From Rhinopomastus cyanomelas (taxonomy: Eukaryota > Chordata > Aves > Bucerotiformes > Rhinopomastidae): a DNA stretch of 64,000 nucleotides. Numbering within the stretch: the first letter of the stretch is position 1; each line of letters starts with the position of its first letter. The stretch is taken from the NCBI GenBank assembly GCA_013400115.1, contig VXBP01007151.1:310001-374000 (forward strand), written 5' to 3'. Under the pieces are notes generated by a model. That model was not told the DNA's origin. It saw only the letters and a program-made list of their open reading frames with translations, and did no database searches. Positions 12,926 through 25,790 of this stretch are shown one piece after another. A program made the position numbers and the translations under genes.

Positions 12926-13308
12926 AGCCAATGGCATCCTGGAGTGGATCAGAAGGAGCATGGTTAGCAGATCGAGAGAGGTTCTTCTTCCTCTCTGCGT
13001 TGCCCTGGTAAGACCACATCTGGAATATTGTGTCCAGTTCTAGGCCCCTCAGTTCAAGAAAGACACAGAATTCTGGAAACAGTCCAGTGCAGAGCAACAA
13101 AGAAGATGGAGTGGAACACCTCTCTGCTGAGGAAAGGCTGAGGGAACTGGGTCTCTTGAGCTTGGAGAAACAAAGACTGAGGGGTGACCTCATTCATGTT
13201 TATACACATGTGAAGGGTGGGTGTCAGGAGCCAGGCTCTGCTCAGTGTCATCTAATGATAGGACCGGGCCAATGGGTGTAATCTGGAACACAGTTTCCAC
13301 ATCAATAT
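12926..13308 (+). mobile_element. CR1 LINE, host copy, left part
   Basis: The plus strand carries CR1 ORF2 from the ANGILEWIRRS-equivalent region to the HINM-equivalent codons, where it is cut at 13308 by the minus-strand CR1 that follows. It resumes at 14238. The bases AATAT at 13304-13308 are repeated at 14238-14242, as expected for a target-site duplication made by the inserted element. Confidence 0.93.
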
Positions 13309-14237
13309 CATAGAATCATAGAATCATTACAGATTGGAAGGAACCTCGAAAGATCATCTAGTCCAATCCGCCTGCAACAGCAGGATCACCTAAACCAAGT
13401 CACACAGGAATCTATCCAGTCGGGTCTTGAATATCTCCAGTGAGGGAGACTCCAAACCCCCCCTGGGCAGCCTGTTCCAGTGCTCCGTCACCCTCACCGT
13501 GAAGAAGTTCCTTCTCAGGTTGATGTGGAACCTCCTATGTTCCAGCTTACAACCATTGCCCCTTGTCCTATCACTACATGACACCGAGAACAGCCCAGTG
13601 CCATCGTCCTGACACCCACCCCTCAAATATTTGTAGACATTCATGAGGTCACCCCTCAGTCTCCTCTTCTCCAAGCTAAAGAGACCCAGCTCCCTCAACC
13701 TCTCCTCATAAGGGAGGTGTTCCACCTCTCTTATCATCTTTGTTGCCCTACGCTGAACTCTCTCCAGCAGCTCCACATCCCTCTTGAACTGAGGAGCCCA
13801 GAACTGGACACAATACTCCAGGTGTGGTCTCACCAGGGCAGAGTAGAGGGGGAGAAGAACCTCTCTTGATCTGCTAACCACCCCTCTTCTAATCCACCCC
13901 AGGATGCAGTTGGCCTTTTTGGCCACAAGAGCACATTGCTGGCTCATAGTCATCTTGTTGTCCACCAGGACCCCCATGTCGCTTTCCCCTACACTACACT
14001 CCAACAGGTCAGTCCCCAGCTTATACTGGTACCTAGGGTTGTTCTTGCCCAGATGTAAGACTCTGCACTTTTGTTATAGCTCATCAGATTTTTCTCTGCC
14101 CAGCTCTCTAGCCTGTCCAGATCTCGCTGAATGGCAGCACAGTCTGCAGGGGTGTCGGCGACACCACCCAGCTTTGTGTCACCAGCAAACTTGCTGACAG
14201 TGCATGCCAATCCCTCATGCAAGTCATCAATGAATAG
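13309..14237 (-). mobile_element. CR1 LINE, 929-bp nested copy with a long intact ORF2 segment
   Basis: This is the longest young CR1 in the window. On the minus strand it keeps an uninterrupted 204-codon ORF2 stretch (14004 to 13390), from SDMGVLVDNKMTMSQQ to the C-terminus RFLCDLV, then the 3' UTR and two ATTCTATG octamers. An upstream out-of-frame part (to about 14237) holds the reverse-transcriptase palm block FAGDTKLGG, where the family normally has FADD: one catalytic Asp is Gly. It is flanked by AATAT repeats at 13304-13308 and 14238-14242. It is 5' truncated and frameshifted, so non-autonomous. Confidence 0.95.
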
Positions 14238-14443
14238 AATATGAAAGAGAACTTCTTGAAGGTGAGGGTGACTAAGCACAGGAATGGGCTGCCATGGGGA
14301 TAGTGGAGTCTTCTCTGGAGATGTTTAAAACCCACCTGGATATGTTCCTGTCCAACTTGGTCTAGGTGGTCCTGCTGTGGCAGGGGGATTGGACTAGATG
14401 ATTACTCGAGGTCTCTTACAATTCCTAATGTTCTGTGATTCTG
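14238..14443 (+). mobile_element. CR1 LINE, host copy, right part with 3' end
   Basis: This continues the plus-strand CR1 interrupted at 13308. It starts in the codons that follow directly in ORF2 and runs through the LVxPHLDMFLS-type C-terminus into the 3' UTR and a CTAATGTTCTGTGATTCTG end. With 12926-13308 it forms one 5'-truncated element of about 590 bp. Confidence 0.92.
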
Positions 14444-15087
14444 AGTAAAGCACTTTGGGAAGTCATATTAGAAACGTTCAGCTCTGGCTTCTAATTATGT
14501 AAATATGTAGTAGGATGTATAAACTCTTATAAACTTCTAATGCAGAAGAGTTTTGTAGTCCATCACTAAGGTAAAAGGAAACATCATAAGGCATTATGAT
14601 TCAGAACAGCTCATTAAATGTTCACATTTTAAAGTGGAAAACAGTACAAAAAAATAAACACAAGTTGGCACAGAGTCAAATCGTTCCTTCCACAATATTT
14701 CTGTTTCACTGCCTGTGCGGCAGGAACACAACTTTCTGTACATCTACAGGTGCATCTTACTTTGCACTGTGTTTCCAAATTGAATGGGAAGGAAGGTTCT
14801 TGCATTTTTATGACAAACACGCAAATGTAGCTGTTGCTCTGGGAACTGTAAGACCACTTATTCCCAGGACGGTTGCTGAGAAATCACCTGAAGCCACTTG
14901 GTATTCTGCCTAATAAAACCTGCTGGGCAATCAGAGTTCAGACAGTCCCACAATGTACAGTACCTAAAAAAATGGTCAGATTATGCAAAAGTGACGCACA
15001 GAACTCATTACTGCACAGGATATTAGAGCGAGCATTGCTCTTAAAGGTAACCACAGAGCATCCCTTGCATCGACTGCCTGATGCTTG

Positions 15088-15106
15088 TTTATTTATTTAT
15101 TTATTT
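15088..15106 (+). repeat. (TTTA)n microsatellite, about 5 units
   Basis: A perfect tetranucleotide tract of TTTA units lies in the last intron. Confidence 0.88.
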
Positions 15107-15699
15107 AGACATTTGGGATATGTCATTGAATTTTTAATGTTTGTCTATTTCCCACTGCGGGTAAAATGTATTATATTTCTTATATGCTGTTCAATTTTTA
15201 AACTAGCCTACCATATTTTCATATTGCACAGTCCCATTTAACTAATAATATCGTTTGTTCCTTCCTGGAAAAAAATAGCACAACCCCAAACAAGTTTGAT
15301 AGTTGAAGGAGCAGGAATTTCCCCATGAGGCAAAATAACTGAACTTATTAGAGTCATAAATACTCTGGCAGTGAGATATATGTATATTCCTTTAAACAAG
15401 CAGTGTCAGATATTATTTGATTACTGTGATCAGAGGAATCTTTCCATTTACAGTTTCTGAAAACGTATTCTTTAACCATAAATGTGTACCAAACACACGG
15501 GCTGTCTGTTCTGCCAGGTGATGGCATTTCAACAAAGCATGCTGGCAATACGGTTTTGGAGATTAGTAGCCATGTATGCTTACTTTATTTAACTGTATAT
15601 ACCAGAGGAAATAAAAAGGTTTATTTTTATACTACTGCTTATATTTTCAGCATAAAGTTCAAAGTGATTTAGTAATGTTACATGAATTGCCTTTGAATT

Positions 15700-15880
15700 A
15701 CGGTACAGTATTGTGTCCAAGTACAAAGCCCAGCACTGTTTTGTATTCATAAAACACTGCCTGCCTCCAAGCACTTTACAAATGCTAAATAAACCTAAAA
15801 ACACATTCAGGGGGTAGGGAACAGACCCATTTTACAGAAAATGAAACCCAGGTTATTGTTATTATAGAGCAAATATCAAA
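15700..15880. repeat. Possible MIR-like ancient SINE fragment
   Basis: CCAAGCACTTTACAAATGCT and CCCATTTTACAGAAAATGAA lie in the order expected in the complement of MIR-type SINEs. Intervening sequence is diverged. Confidence 0.35.
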
Positions 15881-16460
15881 CCCCTATTCGACTGGAAGGA
15901 ACAGGGCAAACAAAAGCAGAGAAGAAGCAAATGCAGATAAGTGGCCTCAGCAGTCAAACACACGTGAAGACAGTACCCTAGTGATGCCAACTGTGGTTAT
16001 CTGAAAAAGTTAATTCCCAAGATACACAGGTCTCTGTGTGAAGGGTGGGATGTGCCCAAAGTAAAGAATCTCTGCTACTTTCTGCCACCTTTATTCTTGC
16101 AGCCACAACTGCTGCAGTAGAGACACAGTGGCTTGTCCTTCCAACATTCAAGTACCAAACTGTTGTTCCTAAATTTGTCTAATTCCTCTTTTTGGCGTAC
16201 TGTTCTACGATGCCCTCTGACAGCAAACTCAGGAAGTTCATTTGTTATTGGAACATATACTTCTGCATTCTGTTCTAATCAGATATCCTGCTAGTGTTAC
16301 CAATGGGTTTTTTTTAAGGACTGACTGCAGCAACTCTCTCATGCAGTGGGATTTGATGAAAAACAACCTCATATTCTAATTATCAGCCACCTTTACAATT
16401 TTGCTAGCTCTGATCATTTTCTCGTTCAATCTTTTTCACTGCTTTTTGGTCTCTCTTTTT

Positions 16461-16680
16461 GTCATAAAATCTTAGACCATCAAGGCTAGAAATGACTTTC
16501 AAGATCATCAAATCCATCTATCCACCCTACAACCCCTAACCACTAACCCATCTCCTGAAACACCATGCCTACTAATAGTTTAATGCCTCCAGGGAAAGTG
16601 CCTCGACCACCAACTTGGGCAGCCTCCTCTGCACTCTTTCTGTGCAGAAATTTCTCCAACTATGGCAGCTTCTTCATCTT
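16461..16680 (-). mobile_element. Old CR1 fragment, 3' end
   Basis: The complement of an old CR1 3' end is recognisable (TCAAGATCATCAAATCCATC, then TGCCTCCAGGGAAAGTG, then GGGCAGCCTC), with heavy decay and no open frame. Confidence 0.7.
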
Positions 16681-17591
16681 GATCAAATTAATTGTCCTGT
16701 GCACCTCTTCCACCTTCCACTATGTCCTTATTGACAGGTAAAACCTACGCATTAAAATCAAAAGGTAGGTACACCACAGCTTGTGTTTCCACAAGCTTTT
16801 GTGAAGCTCTAGAGGGCTCTGAACTTCACAAATCATAATCACCTACTCCAAGCTCAGCATCAACTAGGCACAGTGTTGATGATTTAGAGGTAAATTACAC
16901 TTCTATCCATTCACGTTAGATGCATTTTTAGACTGTTTTTTTTTTTGCTGTGGGCATTTTGACTATCTGATAGAACTTAGAATCATCCACAAACTCATTA
17001 GGTAATCCAGAAGATTTTACTGTTCATTTCTTGCTCCAGGTCACTGATGAAGAACCAGCTCAATGCATTTCTGAGGGACTCCACTGCTGATTCTTCTGCA
17101 TCATGACAAAAGAAGATTGTCCTTTTGTCTGCTATAAGTTAATCAACAGTAAAACCACAAAAGGACTTTTCCTCTGATCCTGCAGAAATTTTATTTCTTT
17201 AACAGCCTTTGATGTGGAACCTTGGCAAAGGCCTTTTGAAAATCTAATTGTTTTATGTCTAGTGGATCCAATTTGTATCACCAGATTTCTGGACTCAGGA
17301 TCCATGGGTATGAGCTGATATCTCAGGTTTATTCTCTCTTTCCCTGCTCTGTGAACACAATCCAGATGTTAACCAGCAAGCTGTTTGGTCCAGCAAGCCT
17401 GAGATAGCCATGCCAATGAGCATTAGGGACTGATTGGATAGGAAAAGAAAGGTGAGGGAAGAGAAGCTAACTTTGCCAAGGCCACTTTATCTGAAAGGCT
17501 GCAAGTCAGGAGAGGGGAGTTTGCCTTTCATGTGCTAACTGCAGTGACCAGAACAAACACTGAGGGAATATTCCCATGCACCAAGGCTCAG

Positions 17592-18319
17592 GATCAGAGA
17601 ATCACAGAACATTAGGGATGGGAAGGGACTTTGAATGATCTTCTAGTCCAATTGCCCGGCCACAGCATGATCACCTAGACCAAGTTGCACAGGAGCATAT
17701 CCGGGTGGGTTTTAAACATCCACAATCTCCATGGCAGCCCATTCCTGTGCTCTGTCACCCTCACCATCAAGAAGTTCTTTCTCATATTGAAGTGGAAACT
17801 ATTTCCAGGTTACACCCATTGCCCCAGGTCCTATCACTAGATGACACTGAGCAGAGTCTGGCTCCATCCTCCTTAGATCCACCCTTTACATATTTATAGA
17901 CATTAATGAGGTCACCCCTCAGTCTCTGTTTCTCCAGGCTCAAGAGACCCAGTTCCCTCAGCCTTTCCTCAGCAGAGGGGTTTTCCACTCCATCATCTTT
18001 GTGCCTCTGTGCTGGACTCTCTCCAGCAGTTGTGTCTTTCTTGAACTGAGGGGCCCAGAACTGGACACCATACTCCAGATGTGGTCTCACCAGGGCAGAG
18101 TAGAGGAGAAGAAGAACATCTCTCAATCTGCTAACCACGCTCCTTCTGATCCACTCCAGGATGCCGTTGGCCTTCTTGGCCACAAGGGCATACTGATCCC
18201 TCATGTTCATCCTGCTGTCCACCAGGACTCCCAGGTCCCTTTCTCTCCAACAGGTCACTCCCTAACCTATACTGGTACCTGGGGTTGTTCTTGCCCAGAT
18301 GCAAGACTCTACAATTGCA
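17592..18319 (-). mobile_element. CR1 LINE, 728-bp copy with ORF2 C-terminal half
   Basis: The minus strand encodes ERDLGVLVDSRMNMRDQYA, WIRRSVVSRLRDVLLLLYSA and RPHLEYGVQFWAPQFKKDT, then shifts frame and continues to the 3' UTR and octamer at about 17600. The LLERVQ region is damaged, with the frame broken near 17,785-17,840 and again upstream. Confidence 0.94.
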
Positions 18320-18798
18320 CAGAGAACTTAAATTCTTCAAGACAAAACATCAAGAGAATGAACAAGACTAAATAAAAGAAAATTCAGAGAGAAAGGGACT
18401 GTGCCAGTCAGCCTGAGACACGCATTTTACTTTTATGCGGGTTGGGTCTTAGAGCAGACACTGCACTGTGAGGCATAGGAGGAGGCAAATACAGCCGTTA
18501 TATATGCATTTAAACCAACTCCAGGCTGGAACATATTCATTGACTGTAACAGGTCTGTATTTTCTAAAGGCTTCTCAAAGATTCTTAATTCTTAAAGAAT
18601 AAGATCAGACTGCAGAATATTTCAAAGCAATTAAAAAAGTATGTGAGCTTTTTATTTAAAATACATCACACAATGTAAAACAGAATATATTTACACAGTG
18701 TCCTCAGCAAGAGCCTCCTGGAGTGCTGTAAAACCCACACCCACGTAATAGAGAGCTTACAGTATCAGAGACTTATAGGGAACTCTCCAAGGCAGTAT

Positions 18799-18960
18799 TC
18801 GCAGAATCATAACCTAGAGAAGGAAAAGACTTATTAGACCATCCAGCCATCTCCCTGCCGATGGAGAACCACTCCCCGCAGTGTGCTTCCTCAAATTTGC
18901 TGCTAACAATCAGCCTCTCACTGTTCTCCTTAGGAAGCCATTCCACAGCAAAATATATCT
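18799..18960 (-). mobile_element. Possible very old CR1 3' fragment
   Basis: The start reads CAGAATCATAACCTAGAGAA, then TAGACCATCCAGCCATCTCC, which resembles the complement of ancient CR1 3' ends. The rest is too decayed to align by eye. Confidence 0.3.
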
Positions 18961-19120
18961 CATGCCATCATTACCATTATTACTTATTTAAAGGCTAAGG
19001 CATAACCTGAAGGGCCTTGATCAGGATCAAGGTGACCAACTCTACTGACACTTGTAAGAGGGATCCTCTCTCCAGAGAAGCACACATTCTGAAAATGTAA
19101 GTTAAAGTCTGACGGGAATG

Positions 19121-19198
19121 ATCACAGAATCACAGAACATTAGGGATTGGAAGGGACCTCAAAGATCATCTAGTCCAATCCCCCTGCCACAGAACGAT
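19121..19198 (-). mobile_element. CR1 LINE, 78-bp 3'-end fragment (young group)
   Basis: Two octamers and the AGATCATCTAGTCCAATCCC complement of the CR1 end are intact, followed by abrupt 5' truncation. Confidence 0.9.
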
Positions 19199-22100
19199 AC
19201 ACAATTAAGAAAAGAATAGCATGGAAAGTGTCACAAATGTTCACTTCGGACTGGTAGGAGGAAAAGGTACATATGTGTTGCAAACGAGAACATGTTTCTG
19301 ATAGACAGCTAGAGGCAAACAGAAGAGGATTTTCTTCCTCCCAGCTTCATGCTATTAGTTATAGCTAAAGATCTGGCACAGTACTGAGAAATCCATCTCC
19401 TTTTCTGGTGCAAACAGTCTTTAAGTACTTGAACAATATTACATTTCTCCCTTCTGCTCCAGACTCGTCAACATTTATCTGAGCAACACGTATTTTAATC
19501 TTCTCTCATAAATCAATACCTCTAGCATAGCAACAGATTTTGCCACTCTCCTCCGCTCTTTGACAGTATCATTCCAGTAAGCGACCACCCAGAAACAAGC
19601 ACCATAGTCCCGTGGTGGGGTTACACAGAAACAGAGGGGAGATCAGCCCCCCTCAGCACTCATAACTTGCTCGTTTGTGCGGACACAGATGACAACAGCC
19701 TTTCTGCTGGTGCTTTATCACTCCACAGGTCCCCCTTTTACATGCATGTATTGATACACCGCACTGCCACACATCCCTGTGTACTGCAGGACCAACAACT
19801 CCAGTGAACTCAATGCCTCGTTTTCTGGAGCTACTAACAATTATCACTACATCCTGTGGAGAATTGCATCAGAGATTACAGCCTTTGCAGAGGAAAATAT
19901 GGAGACAAGCAGCAGAAGTGAGTAATGACATCACACCTTTGCTCACTGAAATGACCTGCACTTGGCAGTGCTATGGGACACCCCACCCTCCCCAGTGCGA
20001 TAAACAGCAGCAAAGATATAGAACACTTTGTCTTGCAAGGGTCTGAGCACTGCTGGTTTGCCTGCAGCCTTTTGCTTACCAAGCAGAGCCGATGCACTAA
20101 AGCACAGCAGATCCAGCTACAGCATCTCGGAAAAAACTTGTGCCCTAAGGCACAGCTGATAAGAGAATTTTATTCCTTGGTTTTCACCCTGGGTTCACCT
20201 GTGACAGCATCCAACCGGCTGTCATTACTGTAGTAAAAATTGCTGCTTCTCTCATTCCTCTTTGCTACGCAAACAGACCATTTTCACTTAGCCGTTAGCC
20301 AGAGACCAACACCTGCTATTCTCACCATCCCACACTCACTCCTTAGTCATACACCTCAGTTGTACATCCTTGTCTTTGCTCCTGGTAACTCTGCCTTTCC
20401 TATTATTTCCTCATTGGACTTTCACGCAGATCCTGCTGCCATTTTACCAACCTGTCAAAACCAACCGAAAGGGCTTCTTCACTGTTTTTGTTTCTGTGTG
20501 CTTTTAGTAGCAGAAAAAACAACACTGAAAAATACTAGGATTATTTCTTTTAAGGTATGGCTGCAGGCAGCTAAATCAATGTAACCCAGGTTGTAATAAT
20601 TCGGGAAGGGGGATGGTGAACAAAGACGAGAGCACTGGGAAGTAAAGAAACCTTTTAAATCAGATCTGCCAGTGACAGAAGAATAATTTAGAATGAAGTT
20701 TTAGTATAAAAGAAAGAAATTACAGAACCACAGAACAACCTCGGAGTTTAACAACCACCTCTGCAATCATTCTGTTTGTATTGTCCTTCTCTTCCCTCCC
20801 ACACACCCGTTTCTGTCTCATCAAGTCTGAAAGCTCTTCAGATCAGAAAATGAACCTCGGTACATGTACAGCACCTGGGGCCCCTGATTCTACTGTGATA
20901 TTACATAATTACTTTGCACTTCAGAGCATGCTTAGCTTTTACTCCCTTTAAGCACTCTGTCATCACAGCCTATCTTCAAGATCTTCACCCTTTATTGTTC
21001 TGGGCCAAAACTAAGCTGTCATCATCTTTTTGTCATACCTCATCCCCCTACTTCTCCTGCCTTAACAGCCTTTCTTCTCTTTTATTTTTTTCTTTTTTTG
21101 CTCTTGCAAGTTTGTCCCCAAGCATCTTTCCCCTCAAAGCAAACTCTAATTCAATGAATCATCTTTAAAACTGTGCTTTTTCTTTCATAACGTGCTAAAG
21201 CCTCTGACAAAAGGTTGCATACGTAAGCCACCATGAGATTCTGTACCTCGGCTCTGCCAGCCTCAGCACTGCCCCTTAGTTTTGATTTCTTTTCCCTATT
21301 TCACAGAATCACAGAACACTAGGGATTGGAAGTGACCTTGATAGATCATCTAGTCCAATCCCCCTGCCACAGCAGGATCAACTAGATTGAATCTCTTTCC
21401 TACTGTGATTTCCACAACGATGGGAATACCTTACACCCTGTACACTGCCTCGAATGTTGTGGGTATTAAGTAAGTACAAAACATGGCTTAGGGGACAAAA
21501 CCCCATTACAAACAGCTTGCAAAGTCCACTGTCATTTACACAGATTAGTTAGCTGACTTTTTTTTTCCCCCCCACAAGCTCAGTCCAAATTCCCAGCCTG
21601 CCAGATAATAAATCAACTTTTTGCTTCAGTTGTACAGTCACTGGGAGATCTGCATAGTTTCAGGTCAAGCACTTATAGCCATTTTATGATTCCAAAGTTT
21701 CTTACCTTGTCATTTAGCTAGTGAACTGTGAGCTTTCATTGACTTTCTAACCATTGTGGCAAGAACTGCTACTCGCTGTGCAAGATTTAAAACCTCATTG
21801 AGCAGAGGAGCAAAATGGGACTGCGGTAGTTTTAAGTATATATTAGGGTGGAATCATGACCCTATGGAAGCCAATGGAAGTTCTGCCACTGGTTCACTGG
21901 GGCTGGTTTCTTCCCTGCCTGCTGCCATTTGTTGTGTTGGGGTTAGTAACTATTGCGAGCTCTCTATTTTACACCCTGGAAATTAGATGCCTCAGTGAAT
22001 GCTTTGAAATTATTTATTTTACCTTTTTCTTTTGTTTCCATCCTGGTAAAATATTTTACATGGAGTCAGCTGCTGTACATAAACACCAGCTCCTCCTGCG

Positions 22101-24789
22101 GATCTGAACGATTCTTCCTCTTCTGCTTGTCAGCTTGATTTCTTCTTCTGTGGCACAGAGTGTTTAATAAGAAAACCTAGCATTCAGATTCTTCTGTTTC
22201 TTAATTATCTCTGCCCTGTCAGCTATATCAGTGAAAACAAGTCACCATTACACAATTCAGATACCAGTAAGCACCAAGTTGTGATAATATAGAGTCCCAT
22301 ATTACTGTCATTATGGAGAAAGCTGTTTCAGGCAGGTTTTAAAAAAATTAAATAAGCCCAGCACTTCTAAATGGCCAAAAACCTAAAGATATCTTAATTA
22401 TTTTTCAATATCTTAATCATTCTGTAGAATCATGATCTTGTATAATGGCCATTTTAAATGAAAGGTTTGCTGCTCTGCACAGTTGCCACTTCCTTCTAAT
22501 TGTGAATTAAAGCGTAATTTAGCATGGCTCTACGCCAGCCTGACTAGAAAAATTTACAGACACTAGCTCTGGTTGAAATGGGTGGGAAAAAGCAGTTAGA
22601 TTTCTTTAAGTAATAGAAAATCACTCACCAAGTTGCACTTTAAAACAAAACACTAGAGCTTTAAGTTGACAAACTGACTTGAATTAAACCACATAAAAAA
22701 GTGCTTGCACTGTAAATCTTACAGGGCAAAAGTGATGGTAGGTTATCATTCTGTTTATTAGCATGCACTTTGGAGAGTTCAGGGCAAGTATGGATACGCA
22801 TTCATTCCATTTTATGCCACACATTACTGAAAACACATTCCCCATAAATAATTCATAAATGCATTGTTTGAAATTTCAGATTCCAAAAATACAACACGGT
22901 TTTCAACTTTATGGTTGCTTGGTCTTCAAAAGAGAAACAGACAATTGGATGGATGGACTTGGCAAAACTGATAAGAACCCATCAGTCACAATTACACTCC
23001 AGAGGTAAAGGCAAACATCTCTCAGCTCCCGATCCCTGCATCAGCAAGGCCATGACAACATCCCCTACGCTCGTGCCAGCTGTCCCTTGTAGGGAACAGA
23101 AAGAAAAAGAGAAAGGGCAGAAGTAACCAAGTAGCGCAAAGAAAGTGTTCAGTCAGCCGTTTAACTTTGAAAAAAAGAGCATTTATTAGGAGGAAAAAGC
23201 CAATGCCTTTCCGGTCTCTGTTCACGAGCTGGGTATATAGCAGGAGAATTAGGAGAAAAAAGGATATTTTAGGGGATGGCGTGGTGAGGAGCTAATAGGT
23301 AGCAACTGCACAGAAAAGCATAGGTATTAAAGGTATAGCACAGAGTATAAACATACTTTGCCTTCAAAACAGCTCATTTTTTATGGCCAAGACTGCATCA
23401 CAAAAAAGATCTGCATTTTGCTCTCAGCTTTTAATTGCCATCTCTTCATTAATGCTAATGACATAGTAACTGGCATCATCTTTTATGCCAGCTATGCTAG
23501 TGTTAGAGAGAAGAACAGAATCTGGCCGTCCATCTGAAGTCTGATTTGTGCAGGGAGTGGGGTGACCACAATACCCACTGAAGAAACTCAAGCATGCTTC
23601 ATAGGTGAGAGGGTTTAAGCTTTATACGACTTGCGATTCTTTTCATGCTGACATTACATATGTAGTGTATGCTCAGCTGCTTCTCATTCCTTCATAACAT
23701 ACTCAGAAACCTCACAACAGATAGCTGCTGCTTTTGAGACTGATTTACATTTGCTTTCTCTGCTCCTCTCACGACCCAGTGAGAGGCATACAAAACTTTG
23801 GGTACTTTATCTAAAGAAGACCTTGGTGCTCACAGCCTTAGCAGAGCGGCTCACGAGCGTTGTGCCAACAGCTCCTTATTTCAACCCATTCACTCCTGTT
23901 TGCCTGAGAACAAACATTGCAGCTGAGCTCAAGTACTTGGCACCCCAACATACTGACTGCTTGGGTGCTGACCATATGTGAAGAAACAATGGCCTCATAC
24001 AAACTTGGTACCCAACTGCTGTAAAACGTCCCACTCGGTGTGGAAGGACTTGGGACTATCTGCTGCCCCATTCATTTCCAGGTGTGCTGAACTCTCTGGG
24101 GTAATCTTTAAATCAGCTGAGATTTCATACATCAAAGATGAGGATACATAATTCAAGAGGAGCCACTGAGATAAAACAGTAGCTGTAAAAAAATACAGCA
24201 TGTTGGTGGTGGCAGGTTTAGCATGTCAAAGAGGGGTGGCTGCTGGCGAGTAGCTGCACGTAGTCAGCACAAGAGCTTGCCGTGTGGCAAAGCAGGTAGA
24301 GTCATTGTAAGCTTCACAGGGACACAGGCACTGAATAGGCTCGACACTGCGCACATACCAAGTTAGAAGGCACCCTACAGAAAAAAACCAGCAGTAAAGC
24401 ACAGAGTACAAGGTGCTCGGGCCTGGTGTCCCTTGTCTGTAGTCATCAGATGCTAACTGCCCCTTTCAAAAACTTTACACAGGTGGCAAGTGTCCCACTG
24501 AGATAAATTACCTACTTTTGGTTGCTGAACAGACAGGCCGGGAAGGGAAATTTTAGTTTTTTTCTCTCCCAGCAGCATCCTAGCAGAGATGATCTTGGAC
24601 TCTGCAGGACTGCTTTCCGGTAACCACACACCTGCGGACAGTCCATCCTTCCATTAGAAACTACGCAAGACCATTGAGACCCTACAAACAAGGCATTTAA
24701 TGGCTCAAGGGACAGATGCTGCATCTCTCAAATCCACATCCTTCTGAAAATATAGACTGAGAAGTACAGAAAGTGTACAGAGTGATCTC
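19199..24789 (-). other. Last-intron sequence with one CR1 tip only
   Basis: Apart from the CR1 tip at 21301-21390, no repeat is recognised. Several donor-like sites on the minus strand (about 20078, 21704) lack an in-phase open exon. The AT-rich interval 22240-22560 has TAATTA-type words. Confidence 0.45.
21301..21390 (-). mobile_element. CR1 LINE, 3'-end fragment (young group)
   Basis: About 90 bp of the CR1 3' end on the minus strand, with octamers at 21302-21317. It is truncated within the 3' UTR. Confidence 0.9.
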
Positions 24790-25520
24790 AACAGGCAAGA
24801 GAAATGGGTCCACAAGAAACTCACAGCATTCAGTGGGAAATGTGACATCCTGCAACTGGAGAGGAACAATCCCAGGTACCAGCACATGCCAGGTTTGACT
24901 GGCTGGAAAGCAGCTTTGTAGAGGAGGACCTGAACACTCTGCTGGAAGACAAAAAAAAAAAAAGAACACAAGCCTACAAAGGACAGAACTGCTCGCAAGT
25001 CTAAGGAGGTGATCCTTGACCTCATTTCAGCCCTGATGGGACACAGCTGGACTGCCATATCCAGTGCTGGACTCTCCAGCACAAGACACATGGATGCACT
25101 AAAGTGAACTCAGTGAAAGGCAACACAGATGATTAAGGAACTGAAGCATCTGATGCAAAAGGAAAATCTGAAAGCTGAAACTCTTCACCCTGGAACAAAC
25201 GCAGCTCAGGGTGATCTTCACGATGTATACATACTTGATTAGGGGAGGAAAGAAGATGGAGTCAGGATCTTCTGGGTGGTGCCAAGTGAAAGGACCAAAG
25301 GTAAAGGGCACAAGCTGAAATACAGGGAATTCCATTCATATTCAATTGAAAAATCTTTCTCACTAGGTAGGTGTTTGAACACCGGCACAGATTGACAGGA
25401 GAGGTTGTGGAGTCTCTATCCTTGGAGAGATTCAAAGCCTGACCTGACAGCCTGCTTTACCTAACCCTGCTCTGAGCAAGAGTTTGGAGAAGATAGTCTC
25501 CAAAGATGCTTTCAATTCAA
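24790..25520 (+). mobile_element. Old CR1 LINE fragment spanning ORF2 C-terminal region
   Basis: The plus strand matches a typical CR1 ORF2 order at DNA level: AAATGTGACATCCTGCAACT, CAATCCCAGGTACCAG, GGTGATCCTTGACCTC, GATGATTAAGGAACTGAAGC, then GAGGTTGTGGAGTCTC. Frames are broken throughout, and a run of 13 adenines interrupts it at 24951-24963. No octamer end is visible, so the 3' end is lost. Confidence 0.75.
24951..24963 (+). repeat. A13 homopolymer inside an old CR1
   Basis: A run of thirteen adenines lies within the decayed CR1. It could be an expanded slippage tract or a short poly-A insertion. Confidence 0.8.
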
Positions 25521-25790
25521 GCCATTTTATGACTTGTAGAGGATGTTTCTCTTCATGAACACAATAACCTCAGAGGTAGCACATGACAAAAGGGCAGAGA
25601 CTGACTAGCAAAGATCTGACTGACTAACCCATACAGTACAGGCATGGTGCAACCAAGGAAGCTTAACATGCCTGCAAACCAGTAAGCTCTATAAACCAAC
25701 CCAAGCATTAAACAAGGGCTTCTGTCCAGAAAGGTTTGCTACCCATTAAAACTAGGATGTGTGGAAAAACTGACAAATTTAAAGAAGGGC

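Noticed and set aside
13390..14004. A 204-codon host gene on the minus strand
   Set aside because: The translation is the CR1 ORF2 C-terminal region and it ends in CR1 3' UTR; it is part of a truncated retroelement.
18001..18375. A 124-codon plus-strand gene
   Set aside because: It is the complement of CR1 ORF2.
20240..20584. A 114-codon plus-strand gene
   Set aside because: Composition is low in charged residues, there is no homology I recognise and no splice framing; chance frame.
20722..20790. Another CR1 3' end (ACAGAACCACAGAACAACCTC)
   Set aside because: Only the octamer-like words fit; the following sequence does not match a CR1 end.
21705..21745. Exon ending in the strong donor CAAG/GTAAGA on the minus strand
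   Set aside because: All three frames over the only plausible exon contain stops.
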